A stretch of 39,020 nt of DNA from Terriglobia bacterium (GTDB taxonomy: Bacteria > Acidobacteriota > Terriglobia > Terriglobales > Acidobacteriaceae), in assembly GCA_021325035.1 (NCBI GenBank), contig JAJPHW010000147.1, positions 1-39,020 of the forward strand, in the 5' to 3' direction. Below, piece after piece: positions 7,799 to 16,745 of the stretch. The translations under genes and the position numbers were made by a program. Under the pieces are notes generated by a model that saw only the letters and a list, made by a program, of their open reading frames with translations, was not told the origin of the DNA and ran no database searches. Position 1 is the stretch's first letter. Every line of letters starts with the position of its first letter.

Positions 7799-9178
7799 AT
7801 GAAGCTTTCGACACAGTCCGTCGTGGATAATCCTCATGAGATGGAGATCCATCCTAGAGTTGAAGACCCACCTATGGCCACTCGGCCTCAAGGGATTGGC
7901 TGGCTTTGGTTGTTTTGGGAACAGAGACGCTTCCTGGGCCGGGTCACGGTTCGAGGTTTGATCGCAGCAATTATCGTGGCCATTTTGCTTCCGCCTCGTT
8001 ACAGCTCTACGACGCGTTTAATGCCGCCCGATCAATCGGGCGGAGCTGGAATGCTGGCCGCGATGGCTGGCAGCGCTCTGGGCAGTAGTTCTACGAGTGG
8101 TGGGGGCGGAGCAGGCGCGCTGGGCGGCAGCCTAGGCGGACTGGCCGGGGACATGCTCGGGCTCAAAACATCGGGGGCCCTGTTTGTAGAAATGCTGCAC
8201 AGCCGCACCGTGCAGGACGCGATGATTAATCAGTTCGACTTGCGCAAAGTGTATTGGGACCGGTACTGGGAAACCGCGCGCAAGGATTTAACCAAGCGAA
8301 CCACAATTACCGAGGACAAGAAAAGCGGCGTCATTGAGATCGAGGTGAGTGACCGGAGCCAGCAACGTGCTCAACAAATGGCGCAAGCGTATGTTGATGA
8401 GCTCGATCGTCTGGTGGCCCAGGTCTCGACGTCTTCCGCCCGGCGCGAGAGAATTTTCCTGGAGCAACGATTGGTCGGCGTGAAGCAGGACTTGGAGAGG
8501 GATTCGACTGCCTTGAGCCAATATGAAAGCGCCAATACAGTTCTGGATCTGCCATCCCAAGCCAAGGCTATGGTCGAGTCGGCGGCGCTGTTGCAGGGTC
8601 AATTGATCGCCGCGCAGTCGGAATTACAAGGACTGCAGCAGATTTACACCCCAGAAAACGTGAGAGTGCGCTCACTGCAAGCTCGAGTTTCCGAACTACG
8701 CAGTCAGTTAGCAAAGATTGGCGGGGCAAAAACCACCCCGGGCCAGGAGCCGGATGGTGCGCATCAGGAGCAGGCAGCGGGAGATTTGTACCCGTCTTTG
8801 CGGCAATTGCCGCTCCTCGGAGTGCGCTGGCTGGACCTGTATCGTCAGGCAAAGATCGAGGAAACGGTTTACGAACTATTGACCAAGCAGTATGAAATGG
8901 CGAAGGTGCAGGAAGCGAAAGAAATTCCGACCGTCAAGGTACTGGATGCCGCCAATTGGCCGGAGCGCGCGTCGTTCCCTCCGCGCGCGATAATTATTCC
9001 TCTGGGGACATTTTTTGCGCTGTGTCTCGGCCTGGCCTGGGTGGCGGGATTGGCCCTGTGGAACAGTGGCGATCCGAATTCATCCGGCCGGCAGCTGGCC
9101 CTTGAAGTTGGTACGGAAATAAAGCATCAGTGGGATCGAGTTCGTCACCGCCTCCTCCGGCGGCGGGAAACAGCGTAG
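7799..9178 (+). CDS. Wzz-family polysaccharide chain-length determinant (no kinase domain)
   Basis: A 459-aa inner-membrane protein that would set polymer length and link synthesis to export. A transmembrane helix lies at about 47-64, followed by the Wzz-type stretch PPRYSSTTRLMPPDQ. A Gly/Ala/Ser-rich insert covers about 80-122. Long heptad-containing helices at about 195-310 fit the periplasmic coiled coil. The motif IPTVKVLDAANWPERASFPPR, typical just before the second helix, precedes TM2 at about 395-420. The protein stops about 40 residues after TM2 and has no Walker A or tyrosine-rich tail, so the BY-kinase half of two-part co-polymerases is absent here. The first ATG follows a GTGAT sequence; in-frame ATGs at codons 15 and 26 are alternatives. 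Confidence 0.9.
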   Translation: MKLSTQSVVDNPHEMEIHPRVEDPPMATRPQGIGWLWLFWEQRRFLGRVTVRGLIAAIIVAILLPPRYSSTTRLMPPDQSGGAGMLAAMAGSALGSSSTSGGGGAGALGGSLGGLAGDMLGLKTSGALFVEMLHSRTVQDAMINQFDLRKVYWDRYWETARKDLTKRTTITEDKKSGVIEIEVSDRSQQRAQQMAQAYVDELDRLVAQVSTSSARRERIFLEQRLVGVKQDLERDSTALSQYESANTVLDLPSQAKAMVESAALLQGQLIAAQSELQGLQQIYTPENVRVRSLQARVSELRSQLAKIGGAKTTPGQEPDGAHQEQAAGDLYPSLRQLPLLGVRWLDLYRQAKIEETVYELLTKQYEMAKVQEAKEIPTVKVLDAANWPERASFPPRAIIIPLGTFFALCLGLAWVAGLALWNSGDPNSSGRQLALEVGTEIKHQWDRVRHRLLRRRETA

Positions 9179-9242
9179 GTTCGGTCCTGATTCACCAACT
9201 TTTCTTGGATTGTTGCTGATCTACTAATCTGCATTTATACCG

Positions 9243-10700
9243 ATGGAGTTCTCTAACACAGCGTATCCCGGTTTGGCCAATCGCGTCCTGGCCGGGGGAT
9301 TGGCAGCCGCGGGCGCAGCATTAGCGGCTTCTCTTTTCTACACGCCGCTTCCATTGGCTCTGGCGATTGCAATTCCGGCATCAGTGTTTTTTCTGACGCG
9401 CCCCTATGAGCTGCTGTTGGTGATGGTGTTTCTTATCCCCTTTAACTTTGTCGTTCCCGTTGGTGGAGTGCCTGTGGCAGCGGAATTGTTGAAAGTCGCC
9501 TTATGGGTCCCTTTTCTTCTGGGGGTTGGCAGGTCAGGGGATCACATACGGACTAGCCGCTACAACAAATATTTCGCGGTGATCGGCATTCTAATCGTAG
9601 CATCCTTTTTTCGCACGCACGACCTTCCATTCACAGTGAAAGAGGCTGTACGTCTCGGCTCAAATATTGGATTGTGCTATCTCGTACTGAATCTGGTTAA
9701 CACGCGTGAGCAAATCATGCAGATCTTCAGCGTTTTGATGGTGTCGACGCTGCTTGTCGTCTGCTATGGCCTTTACCAATTTGCGATCCAGGACTATGGG
9801 GCGCTGTTTTGGATTGTGAACCCGCGAGTGGATACAGCTCTGGCGCATGGACGCGATGCGTTTTGGGAATGGCGAAATCGCATGATCTCAGTACTCACTT
9901 CCGAAATGGAGATGGGGCATTATTTTAATCTTTGCATTCCTATTGGCGTGTTGCTATGGCTTACCGAAGGTAAGCGCCGCCTCCGCTCCCAGTGGCTTTG
10001 GATTGCCATTATGACTCTGCTGGGTCTGGTATTGACTTTTACTTTTGGTGCGTGGCTCACACTGGCTGTTACCGTTGCTCTTTTCCTTCTCTTTCTTGAT
10101 AAGCAGGTGCGTTGGAAAATTTTGGGAATTGGTTGTGGGCTGGCGGCGTTGATCGCCAGTCTTCTTGCATTTGGGCCATTCCGTGAATTCATGCAGGATA
10201 AAATCACTGGCACTGGTATGAACAGTCTGGCTTGGGATGCTTACACGCGGCTGGATGTTTGGTGGTTCGCGGTGCAAACTTGGTTTTCGCATCCATTCAT
10301 TGGGGTGGGCATTGGTAATTTTGAGTATCTCTACACGGATCATCCACATGTCGTATCGGAGTGGACTCCCGCCGGTAGTTCTCCGCATCAGACCTACCTT
10401 TATATTCTTGTCATGTACGGGGCCATTGGCTTGGTAAGTATTCTTGCAGTACTCGTGGGGAGCATTCGCGCCAATTTGCGATTGAAGGAAAACCCAGAGT
10501 ACAGCCCAATCGGACTGGCATTGGCGTTTGCCCTGACTACCACTCTAATTTGCGGCTTCTCCGACGACTCCGGTTTTTTCGGGCCGCACGCCAGCTATTT
10601 GGTTTGGCTGCTTGTGGGGATAAGTGAAGTCGCCCGCCGACTGGCCGCAAGGCAGCCATCTGGTTCTTTGAACCAACCGATTTCCCTACCAAATGCTTGA
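9243..10700 (+). CDS. O-antigen ligase/polymerase family membrane protein (Wzy/WaaL-like)
   Basis: A 485-aa integral membrane protein with about ten to twelve hydrophobic helices. It carries the Wzy_C (O-antigen ligase) signature: a large periplasmic loop ending in HPFIGVGIGNFEYLY and then SPHQTYLYILVMYGAIGL, in which the His and the following Tyr/Leu-rich helix are characteristic. In this setting it is best read as the polymerase that joins lipid-linked repeat units on the periplasmic side. A ligase role cannot be excluded from sequence alone. No clear Shine-Dalgarno precedes the ATG. Its 3' end overlaps the next gene by 8 bp. Confidence 0.87.
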   Translation: MEFSNTAYPGLANRVLAGGLAAAGAALAASLFYTPLPLALAIAIPASVFFLTRPYELLLVMVFLIPFNFVVPVGGVPVAAELLKVALWVPFLLGVGRSGDHIRTSRYNKYFAVIGILIVASFFRTHDLPFTVKEAVRLGSNIGLCYLVLNLVNTREQIMQIFSVLMVSTLLVVCYGLYQFAIQDYGALFWIVNPRVDTALAHGRDAFWEWRNRMISVLTSEMEMGHYFNLCIPIGVLLWLTEGKRRLRSQWLWIAIMTLLGLVLTFTFGAWLTLAVTVALFLLFLDKQVRWKILGIGCGLAALIASLLAFGPFREFMQDKITGTGMNSLAWDAYTRLDVWWFAVQTWFSHPFIGVGIGNFEYLYTDHPHVVSEWTPAGSSPHQTYLYILVMYGAIGLVSILAVLVGSIRANLRLKENPEYSPIGLALAFALTTTLICGFSDDSGFFGPHASYLVWLLVGISEVARRLAARQPSGSLNQPISLPNA

Positions 10701-12252
10701 TCTGGAACAGAAGAAAACGCCCTTAAGCGGCAAGATGATCCGGAACGTTGCGTTCGGAGGATTGAGGGCCGTTCTTGTAGCGCCCGTTCCGTTCATATTG
10801 ACGCCCCTGATCCTGCGGACAATTGGTTCCCGCGGTTACGGGACTTGGGCGGTGTTTGTCGCGATGAACAGCCTTACCAGCCTGGCAGATCTCGGCTTGC
10901 TAGGGACCCTTAGCAAATACGTGGCTGAGTATAACGCACAAGGCGACTTTGCCCGGCTCAACCGTTTACTAAATACCGGAGTGGCAGTCTTCGGCCTGCT
11001 GGCCTCTTTGATGGCGGGCACTTTATGGGTGCTCTCTTCAAGAGTTGTGCAGTTGCTGTTTCGAGGCAGCGCGCAGTCGCCGGTTGAACTGTTGTGGCTG
11101 TTCCGTTGTTCGCTGATCTTACTGTGGATCAACATCGTGACCTTTTCGTCTGCTTCCGTTACTTCTGGCATGCAGCGCCTCGATCTGACTAACATGTTGG
11201 CAGCATTTAATGTCGTATGCGCAGCGATTTTGGGCGGCACGTTTTTGCTCATGGGGTGGGGAGTGCGGGGACTGTTGTACGGCAGCATTCTGTCGGCGGG
11301 AATAACCCTGGCCTGTTATTCCTGGTTGATTAAAAAGCTGGTTCCGGAATTTAAATTAAATCCGTTCTACGCGGACAGGATTGAGGCCCAGAAAATATTT
11401 TCGTTCAGTTGGCGCGTCTACCTGGTTCAGGCTGCCGGCGCAATTCAGAATCATCTTGAGAAGGTGTTGTTAGCATTATTCGTCGGTGTTATTCCCGTGG
11501 GCTGGTATGACATCGCGAGTGATACTGCCAGCAAGATAAGGGGTGTTCCAGCCCTCCTTCTAAGTCCGATCTTGCCTGCCGCATCGGAATTGGATGCACA
11601 AGATCGGCGCTCCAAGCTGGAAGAGCTTTATTTCCGCTCTCATAAATATTTGGCATTCTGCGCAGTCCCGCTTGTTTTCTACGGAGTGGTGATTTCGAAG
11701 CGATTCGTCGATCTCTGGGTAGGGCCAGGTTTGGATGCGGTCGCAATTCCTCTAAGCGCTTTGCTGATAGTCAACCTCATCAATCTGACCACCGGTCCAG
11801 GGTTGATGATTTTGATGGGACAGGGGCAGTTATGGCAGGGAGTTTATGCGGCCATGACTGGAATTGGAGTTGGTACGCCGTTGAGCATTCTACTGATTTA
11901 CCGCTATGGATTTCACGGGGCGGTTGTGGGAGCTGCGCTTTCATCATTCATTTCCAGCGTCCTTTTTTTTTACTTTTATCACCGTACGACTCACGAGTCG
12001 GCGATTCGTTTATTAAAAGAGGCGTATTCGGGACCCATTCTTTGTGCCGCGGGTTTGCTCATTCTCGAATTTCTCATTCGTCCAGCGAGCGATCTTTCGT
12101 GGTATGGAATGATCACCCAAGCTTTAATCTTTGCCGTCCTCTATTTGCTGATTCTACTGCCCTTGAAGTTCTTCGATTCTTATGATTGGGATAGAGTCCA
12201 AATGGTTCTACCGGTGATGCGGTACGCGCGCAAGATTACGAGAGATGTTTAA
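10693..12252 (+). CDS. Polysaccharide flippase (Wzx-like, MOP superfamily)
   Basis: A 519-aa protein with about 12-14 hydrophobic helices. The N-terminus (KMIRNVAFGGLRAVLVAPV, then TPLILRTIGSRGYGTWAVF) matches the start of polysaccharide biosynthesis/MATE-like flippases, which move undecaprenyl-linked repeat units across the inner membrane. Together with the Wzy-like gene before it, this makes the cluster a Wzx/Wzy-dependent system and not an ABC-transporter one. The ATG lies inside the upstream gene's last codons (8-bp overlap), suggesting coupling. The next in-frame ATG (codon 15, before IRNVAFGG) is a possible alternative start. Confidence 0.88.
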   Translation: MLDLEQKKTPLSGKMIRNVAFGGLRAVLVAPVPFILTPLILRTIGSRGYGTWAVFVAMNSLTSLADLGLLGTLSKYVAEYNAQGDFARLNRLLNTGVAVFGLLASLMAGTLWVLSSRVVQLLFRGSAQSPVELLWLFRCSLILLWINIVTFSSASVTSGMQRLDLTNMLAAFNVVCAAILGGTFLLMGWGVRGLLYGSILSAGITLACYSWLIKKLVPEFKLNPFYADRIEAQKIFSFSWRVYLVQAAGAIQNHLEKVLLALFVGVIPVGWYDIASDTASKIRGVPALLLSPILPAASELDAQDRRSKLEELYFRSHKYLAFCAVPLVFYGVVISKRFVDLWVGPGLDAVAIPLSALLIVNLINLTTGPGLMILMGQGQLWQGVYAAMTGIGVGTPLSILLIYRYGFHGAVVGAALSSFISSVLFFYFYHRTTHESAIRLLKEAYSGPILCAAGLLILEFLIRPASDLSWYGMITQALIFAVLYLLILLPLKFFDSYDWDRVQMVLPVMRYARKITRDV

Positions 12253-12280
12253 ATTCCTTCCGGAAGTTTAAGGCAACCCG

Positions 12281-13273
12281 ATGGCCCAAGATATTAAAAT
12301 ATGTCCCTTATGCGGAGGGACGCGGTTCTCTCGATTGTTTGTCGCCAAAGATCGGCAGTATGGAATTGCTGGGGAATTCCACATTGTTCGATGCGGTGCA
12401 TGCTCGCTCGTATTTCTTAATCCTACATATTCTGACAAGGAGTTGGCAGCCATGTACCCGGCTGACTATTACGCCTATCAGGACAAGTTTCAGGTAAGTA
12501 AATGGCGACAGTTCGCAAAGAAAGTGTTGGGCTATCACATAGGGACGAAAGACCCGGGCTTTCCCAGTCCTGGTAGGGTCTTGGATATTGGATGTGGGAG
12601 CGGTTGGTGGCTGGAAGGCATGCGTGCGCAGGGCTGGGAAACCTTCGGCGTGGAAATCAGTGAGCAAGCAGCTGCGCTTGGCCGAATTTCAAAAGGGCTA
12701 CAAATATTCGCTGGTACGCTCGAAGACGCAAGCTTTGATGAACAGTCATTCGATTTTGTCCGTGCGAATCATTCTTTGGAGCATATTAGCTGCCCCAACG
12801 AAACCTTGGATACAGTGCACCGGATATTGAAACCGGAAGGCAAATTCATGGTGGGCGTACCAAACGTGAATAGTTTCAATGCTCGATTGTTCGGCGAGTA
12901 TTGGTGGCATTTGTGTGCCCCAGTCCACACGTTTAGTTATTCCGTAAAGACCCTCTCGCATCTCTTAGACAAACACGGGTTTCGCGTGGAAAGAGTAAAA
13001 TTTAACTCGGATTATTTTGGCATTCTGGGTAGTTTTCAGATATGGCTGAACCGAAATACGAAGAAGAAATCCATGCAGGGATTTTTCGTGAATAGTTATC
13101 CCTTGCGTTTGCTTTGCCAGTGGATGGCTAATCTGACTGATCTGTTTGGCTGTGGTGACATGATTGAAATTACCGCAGTCAAGCTCAATAGGCCGTCAAC
13201 GCGAAGGGATGCACTTCCTTTGGCCTATGCCGACGGGAACGAATCTGTTTCGGACATACCTGCTTGCAAATGA
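12281..13273 (+). CDS. Class I SAM-dependent methyltransferase with N-terminal zinc-ribbon-like motif
   Basis: A 330-aa cytoplasmic enzyme. The N-terminus has paired cysteines C8-x2-C11 and C38-x2-C41 (CPLC...CGAC), the zinc-ribbon-like head common in sugar-modifying methyltransferases of surface polysaccharide loci. The SAM-binding motif I, VLDIGCGSGWW, is at about 100-110, followed by the acidic strand end in FGVEIS. A motif like ANHSLEHISCP at about 163-173 marks the active-site region. It probably methylates a sugar in the repeat unit or caps the chain; the substrate cannot be read from the sequence. It follows the flippase by 28 bp, and its TGA overlaps the start of the glycosyltransferase in an ATGA arrangement. 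Confidence 0.88.
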   Translation: MAQDIKICPLCGGTRFSRLFVAKDRQYGIAGEFHIVRCGACSLVFLNPTYSDKELAAMYPADYYAYQDKFQVSKWRQFAKKVLGYHIGTKDPGFPSPGRVLDIGCGSGWWLEGMRAQGWETFGVEISEQAAALGRISKGLQIFAGTLEDASFDEQSFDFVRANHSLEHISCPNETLDTVHRILKPEGKFMVGVPNVNSFNARLFGEYWWHLCAPVHTFSYSVKTLSHLLDKHGFRVERVKFNSDYFGILGSFQIWLNRNTKKKSMQGFFVNSYPLRLLCQWMANLTDLFGCGDMIEITAVKLNRPSTRRDALPLAYADGNESVSDIPACK

Positions 13274-14250
13274 GTTTCGAACATCCAATGTCTACCGACC
13301 TTCGTCCACCAAAAGTATCCATCGTTCTGCTGAATCTTAACGGCTATGCCGATACCAGCGACTGCATTAAATCGCTGGAGCAGATTGATTATCCAAATTA
13401 CGAAGTAATCGTTGTGGACAATGGTTCCAGCGATGGCTCCGGTGAACGCCTGGCTGGAGAATTTCCAGGTGTTCGAATGATCGTGAGTAAGAACAATCTT
13501 GGGTTCACGGGCGGCAACAATTTAGGAATGCAGGATGCTTTGCAGCGCGGGGCCGATTATGTCCTGCTGCTCAACAATGACACGGTTGTGGACCGTTCCT
13601 TTTTATCGCACTTGGTACGGGTGGCGGAAAGCGATCCCAGCATCGGATTAGTTGGCCCCAAGATTTACTATTTCTCTGAGCCGGAACGGATTTGGTACGC
13701 AGGAGGGGATGTGAATCTGGTGGCCGGTGCATGTGACCATGCTGGAAAGGACGAACTCGACACGAACGACCGGTTTTCAAGAGTGGCGGATACCGGCTTC
13801 ATTACAGGGTGCGCTTTTCTGGTGAAGGCGAGTGTATTACGCCACATCGGCCTGCTCGATGACAAGCTCTTCGTATACTGGGAAGATACGGATTTTTGTG
13901 AGCGGGCGCGCAAACAGGGCTATCGGCGAGTTTTTGTGCCGCAGTCGCATGTATGGCACAAGGTTTCGCGTACGTGTGGCAAGGAATCGTATTTCACGCT
14001 ATATCTGTCCACGCGAAATCAGTTGAATTGGGTCGCGACCCACGCTCCTTATCCGATAAAGCCATTTGCCTTGGTGTTTACGCTGGCTAAAAAAACAGCG
14101 CGAATGATCGTGCAGAGTGTGAGAAATAAGGAATCCGCGGTGGCCGTTGCGGTCGGCATATGGCACTTTGCACGGGGCATTTATGGCCCGCCTAGGAAGA
14201 AAATGCCTCAGAGTATGGTGGCGCAGCCGCCCCCGCCGCTCGCAACTTAA
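13270..14250 (+). CDS. Family 2 glycosyltransferase (rhamnosyltransferase-like)
   Basis: A 326-aa GT-A fold enzyme. The nucleotide-binding start VSIVLLNLNGYADTSDCI and VVDNGSSDGS are followed by LLLNNDTVVD, whose acidic residue should bind the metal/nucleotide sugar, and by a later FVYWEDTDFCERARKQGY motif (ED-x-D-x-x-x-R) for the acceptor/base region. The architecture matches GT2 enzymes of the RfbF/WbbL type often annotated as rhamnosyltransferases. The ATG at 13270 overlaps the upstream stop as ATGA; a TTG six bases earlier and an ATG at 13288 are alternatives. It would add one sugar to the lipid-linked repeat unit at the cytoplasmic face. Confidence 0.87.
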   Translation: MSFEHPMSTDLRPPKVSIVLLNLNGYADTSDCIKSLEQIDYPNYEVIVVDNGSSDGSGERLAGEFPGVRMIVSKNNLGFTGGNNLGMQDALQRGADYVLLLNNDTVVDRSFLSHLVRVAESDPSIGLVGPKIYYFSEPERIWYAGGDVNLVAGACDHAGKDELDTNDRFSRVADTGFITGCAFLVKASVLRHIGLLDDKLFVYWEDTDFCERARKQGYRRVFVPQSHVWHKVSRTCGKESYFTLYLSTRNQLNWVATHAPYPIKPFALVFTLAKKTARMIVQSVRNKESAVAVAVGIWHFARGIYGPPRKKMPQSMVAQPPPPLAT

Positions 14251-14328
14251 ACGATTCGTTCGGGTTTAAGGCAATGTCAGGGTTATTTCGCTCTTAAAAT
14301 ATCGAATTTAAGGGGATTGCTGTCCGAG

Positions 14329-15531
14329 ATGAATATTACATTTGTGGGCGGATTTGGTTTTCGACCCAAGGGAACGATTCAAGGAAGGGCCTTTCCAATT
14401 GCTGCGCAATTGGTGCGACTGGGTCATCAGGTCACGATCTTGGTGACCCCGTATGACAACCCGGCGGAGTCTGGGAAGGAGTGGGAAGAGGAAGGCGTAC
14501 GCATTCGAGGGCTGAAAGCCGGCGCCGGACGGCTTGGCTATCCCGCATTGTTAGCCCGATTGCTAGCTGCGCTGGACGCGAATGGCAGCGATTTGGTCCA
14601 TATCTACAAACCAAAAGGTTTTGCGGGTGCGGCCGGCGCCTATCTCCGCATGCGCGGGTGGAATAATGTTGTGTTGGACTGCGACGATTGGGAAGGTTGG
14701 GGCGGATTTAACGATATCAAGCCGTATCCGTGGATACTCAAGGAATATATTGATCGCCAAGAACGCAGCATGATGCGTTCTTCTCCGGCTGTAACGGTAG
14801 CCAGCCGATCTTTGCTAGATCGCGTTCAGGAAGTGCGTGGGACATCCTCAGGGGTTTACTACGTTCCCAATTGTGGCGCGTCGGCCGGAAATTCACTGGC
14901 GCATGATGCGGTGCGAGCGCAATCTCCGGAAGATACTAAGCGCGAACTGGGATTGGATCCGCGGCAGAAGGTGATTTTCTACAACGGGCATTTTGAGCCT
15001 GGAGACGACATTATGTTGTTCTGCAGGATCGCCGCACCCGTAGCGCAACGCAACGATACTGCGCTGTTGTTTGTCGGGGAAGGACCGGATCTGCCGAAAG
15101 TTCAGGAATATTTCGTCCAGCATCCCGAAGTGCGCGTTTATTTCTGGCCCCGGTTGCCCTACGATCAATTTGTGCGAGCTATTTGGGCATCGGACATCAC
15201 GGCGTTTCCGTATCCTGATAATCCTATCCACCGTTCAAAATGCTCTTTGCGGGTCATCGATTACATGGCGATGGGAAAGCCAGTGATTACGTCGGCCGTG
15301 GGACAAAATAAGGAATACATCGTAGATGGGGAAAGCGGCATTCTCGCTCCGGCGGAGGATGAAGCTGGTTTTGCCCAGAAGTTGGAATTGTTGTTGCGGG
15401 ATGCGGAATTAAGAATGCGATTGGGCAAAAACGCGGAGCAGCGTCGGAGAGAAAAATTTAGCTGGAGTGGAGAGCCCATGCGCGAGTGTCTGGCGGCATA
15501 TCATCAGATTACTGCCAGCGCCGGGCGATGA
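14329..15531 (+). CDS. Family 4 (GT-B) glycosyltransferase
   Basis: A 400-aa GT-B enzyme. The N-terminal Rossmann domain (MNITFVGGFGFRPKGTIQGRA, then AAQLVRLGHQVTILV) is the acceptor side. The C-terminal domain has VIFYNGHFEPGDDIMLF, LLFVGEGPDLPKVQEYF and, near the donor site, a MGKPVITSAVGQNKEYIVDGESG run typical of GT4. It is placed after a 78-bp gap, with AAGGGG at 14310-14315. I chose the ATG because the protein begins directly with the first beta strand; an in-frame TTG at 14317 is the alternative. Donor sugar unknown. Confidence 0.87.
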   Translation: MNITFVGGFGFRPKGTIQGRAFPIAAQLVRLGHQVTILVTPYDNPAESGKEWEEEGVRIRGLKAGAGRLGYPALLARLLAALDANGSDLVHIYKPKGFAGAAGAYLRMRGWNNVVLDCDDWEGWGGFNDIKPYPWILKEYIDRQERSMMRSSPAVTVASRSLLDRVQEVRGTSSGVYYVPNCGASAGNSLAHDAVRAQSPEDTKRELGLDPRQKVIFYNGHFEPGDDIMLFCRIAAPVAQRNDTALLFVGEGPDLPKVQEYFVQHPEVRVYFWPRLPYDQFVRAIWASDITAFPYPDNPIHRSKCSLRVIDYMAMGKPVITSAVGQNKEYIVDGESGILAPAEDEAGFAQKLELLLRDAELRMRLGKNAEQRRREKFSWSGEPMRECLAAYHQITASAGR

Positions 15532-15534
15532 ATT

Positions 15535-16680
15535 GTGAAAAAAAAGAAGATTTTATTTTTCGTGGCGCATCCCGAGCTGGACGCAGGCAGTCGCTATCGC
15601 GTGTATCAGTTTCGCCCTTATCTGGAAAGGGCCGGGTATGAATGCGTTATCGCCCCATTTTCCAGTCCCATTTTATTTCAATTGCTGCGCACGAAGGGGC
15701 AATTACCTCGAAAAATCTATGAGATGCTGATTTGTACGCTTCGCCGGACGGTGCAGATTTCGGCAGCTTCAAAGTACGAGGTTGTCGTAATCAATCGTGA
15801 GGTGTTTCCGTTTCTCATGCCGTTGTGGGAAAGGGCGGTCTTGCGCAGAAATCGCCGAGTTGTATTCGGTTTTGATGATGCCGTCTATTCCAATCATCCC
15901 GATGTTTCATCTTTTCGCCATCCACTCTTGTACCGCTTTAAGTATGGCCGGGGTGTGGACGAGGTTATGAAGCGCAGCGCTTGCATCATTGCCGGCAACC
16001 GCATACTAGGTGAGTATGCGCGGCGTTTCAATGAGAACGTGACCGTAATCCCCACAGTCGTGGATTGTGAGTATTACCGCTATCGCGATGTGGATCCAGA
16101 TGAAGAAGGAGTGCGGCCTGTTGTTGTGGGATGGATGGGGAGCCCGTCCACTGCACCATACCTGTCAATGGTGGAATCGGCTCTCACTCGTTTATCCGAG
16201 AAATATTCCGGACGGGTTCAATATCGTTTTTTTGGTTGTCCCGAATACCAGCCTCAGCTTCCAGAAAGCTTATCGCTCCCTTTTGTGCTCTCATCAGAAA
16301 TCAAAGATCTTCATAGCTTGGACATTGGCATAATGCCCATGCCCGACACTGAATGGACGCGAGGCAAATGTGCGTTCAAGGCCATTCAATATATGGCGAC
16401 CGGGGCTGTTGCGGTTGCCTCACCCGTGGGTGTGACTACAGACTTGATCCGCGATGGTGAAAATGGCCTGCTTGCGCAAACTCCAGATGAATGGTTTGCT
16501 GCCTTGTCACGGCTCGTGTCAGACACTCAATTGCGAAGATCCATATCGCGGCGGGCGCGCCAAACCATCATCGAAGGCTATTCTTTGCAAAAGTGGGGGC
16601 CAATTTATACGGAATTATTGACAGGGCTGGCTGCGGATACACAAGCTTGTGCTGGAACCGAAGTTCTACTAGGGGCGTAG
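15535..16680 (+). CDS. GT-B glycosyltransferase (family 4-like)
   Basis: A 381-aa cytoplasmic glycosyltransferase. The start KKKKILFFVAHPELDAGSRYRVYQF is a common beginning of GT4-like enzymes that handle polysaccharide loci. The donor half contains VVVGWMGSPSTAPYL, DIGIMPMPDTEWTRGKCAFKAIQYMATG and VGVTTDLIRDGENGLL, the GT4 nucleotide-sugar pocket, including the EW-x-x-x-K-C-x-x-K stretch. The start is a GTG three bases after the upstream stop, with no ATG nearby, implying translational coupling. This is the third and last recognisable glycosyltransferase of the cluster. Confidence 0.86.
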   Translation: MKKKKILFFVAHPELDAGSRYRVYQFRPYLERAGYECVIAPFSSPILFQLLRTKGQLPRKIYEMLICTLRRTVQISAASKYEVVVINREVFPFLMPLWERAVLRRNRRVVFGFDDAVYSNHPDVSSFRHPLLYRFKYGRGVDEVMKRSACIIAGNRILGEYARRFNENVTVIPTVVDCEYYRYRDVDPDEEGVRPVVVGWMGSPSTAPYLSMVESALTRLSEKYSGRVQYRFFGCPEYQPQLPESLSLPFVLSSEIKDLHSLDIGIMPMPDTEWTRGKCAFKAIQYMATGAVAVASPVGVTTDLIRDGENGLLAQTPDEWFAALSRLVSDTQLRRSISRRARQTIIEGYSLQKWGPIYTELLTGLAADTQACAGTEVLLGA

Positions 16681-16745
16681 TAGCAAAAGTCGATAACCAT
16701 AGGATATAACTAAGATTCTAAAGAATTTCGAATGAGGAACATGAA

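Noticed and set aside
8041-8165. Gly/Ala-rich stretch in the Wzz gene could suggest a frameshift or low-quality sequence.
   Set aside because: The frame continues uninterrupted into typical Wzz sequence on both sides.
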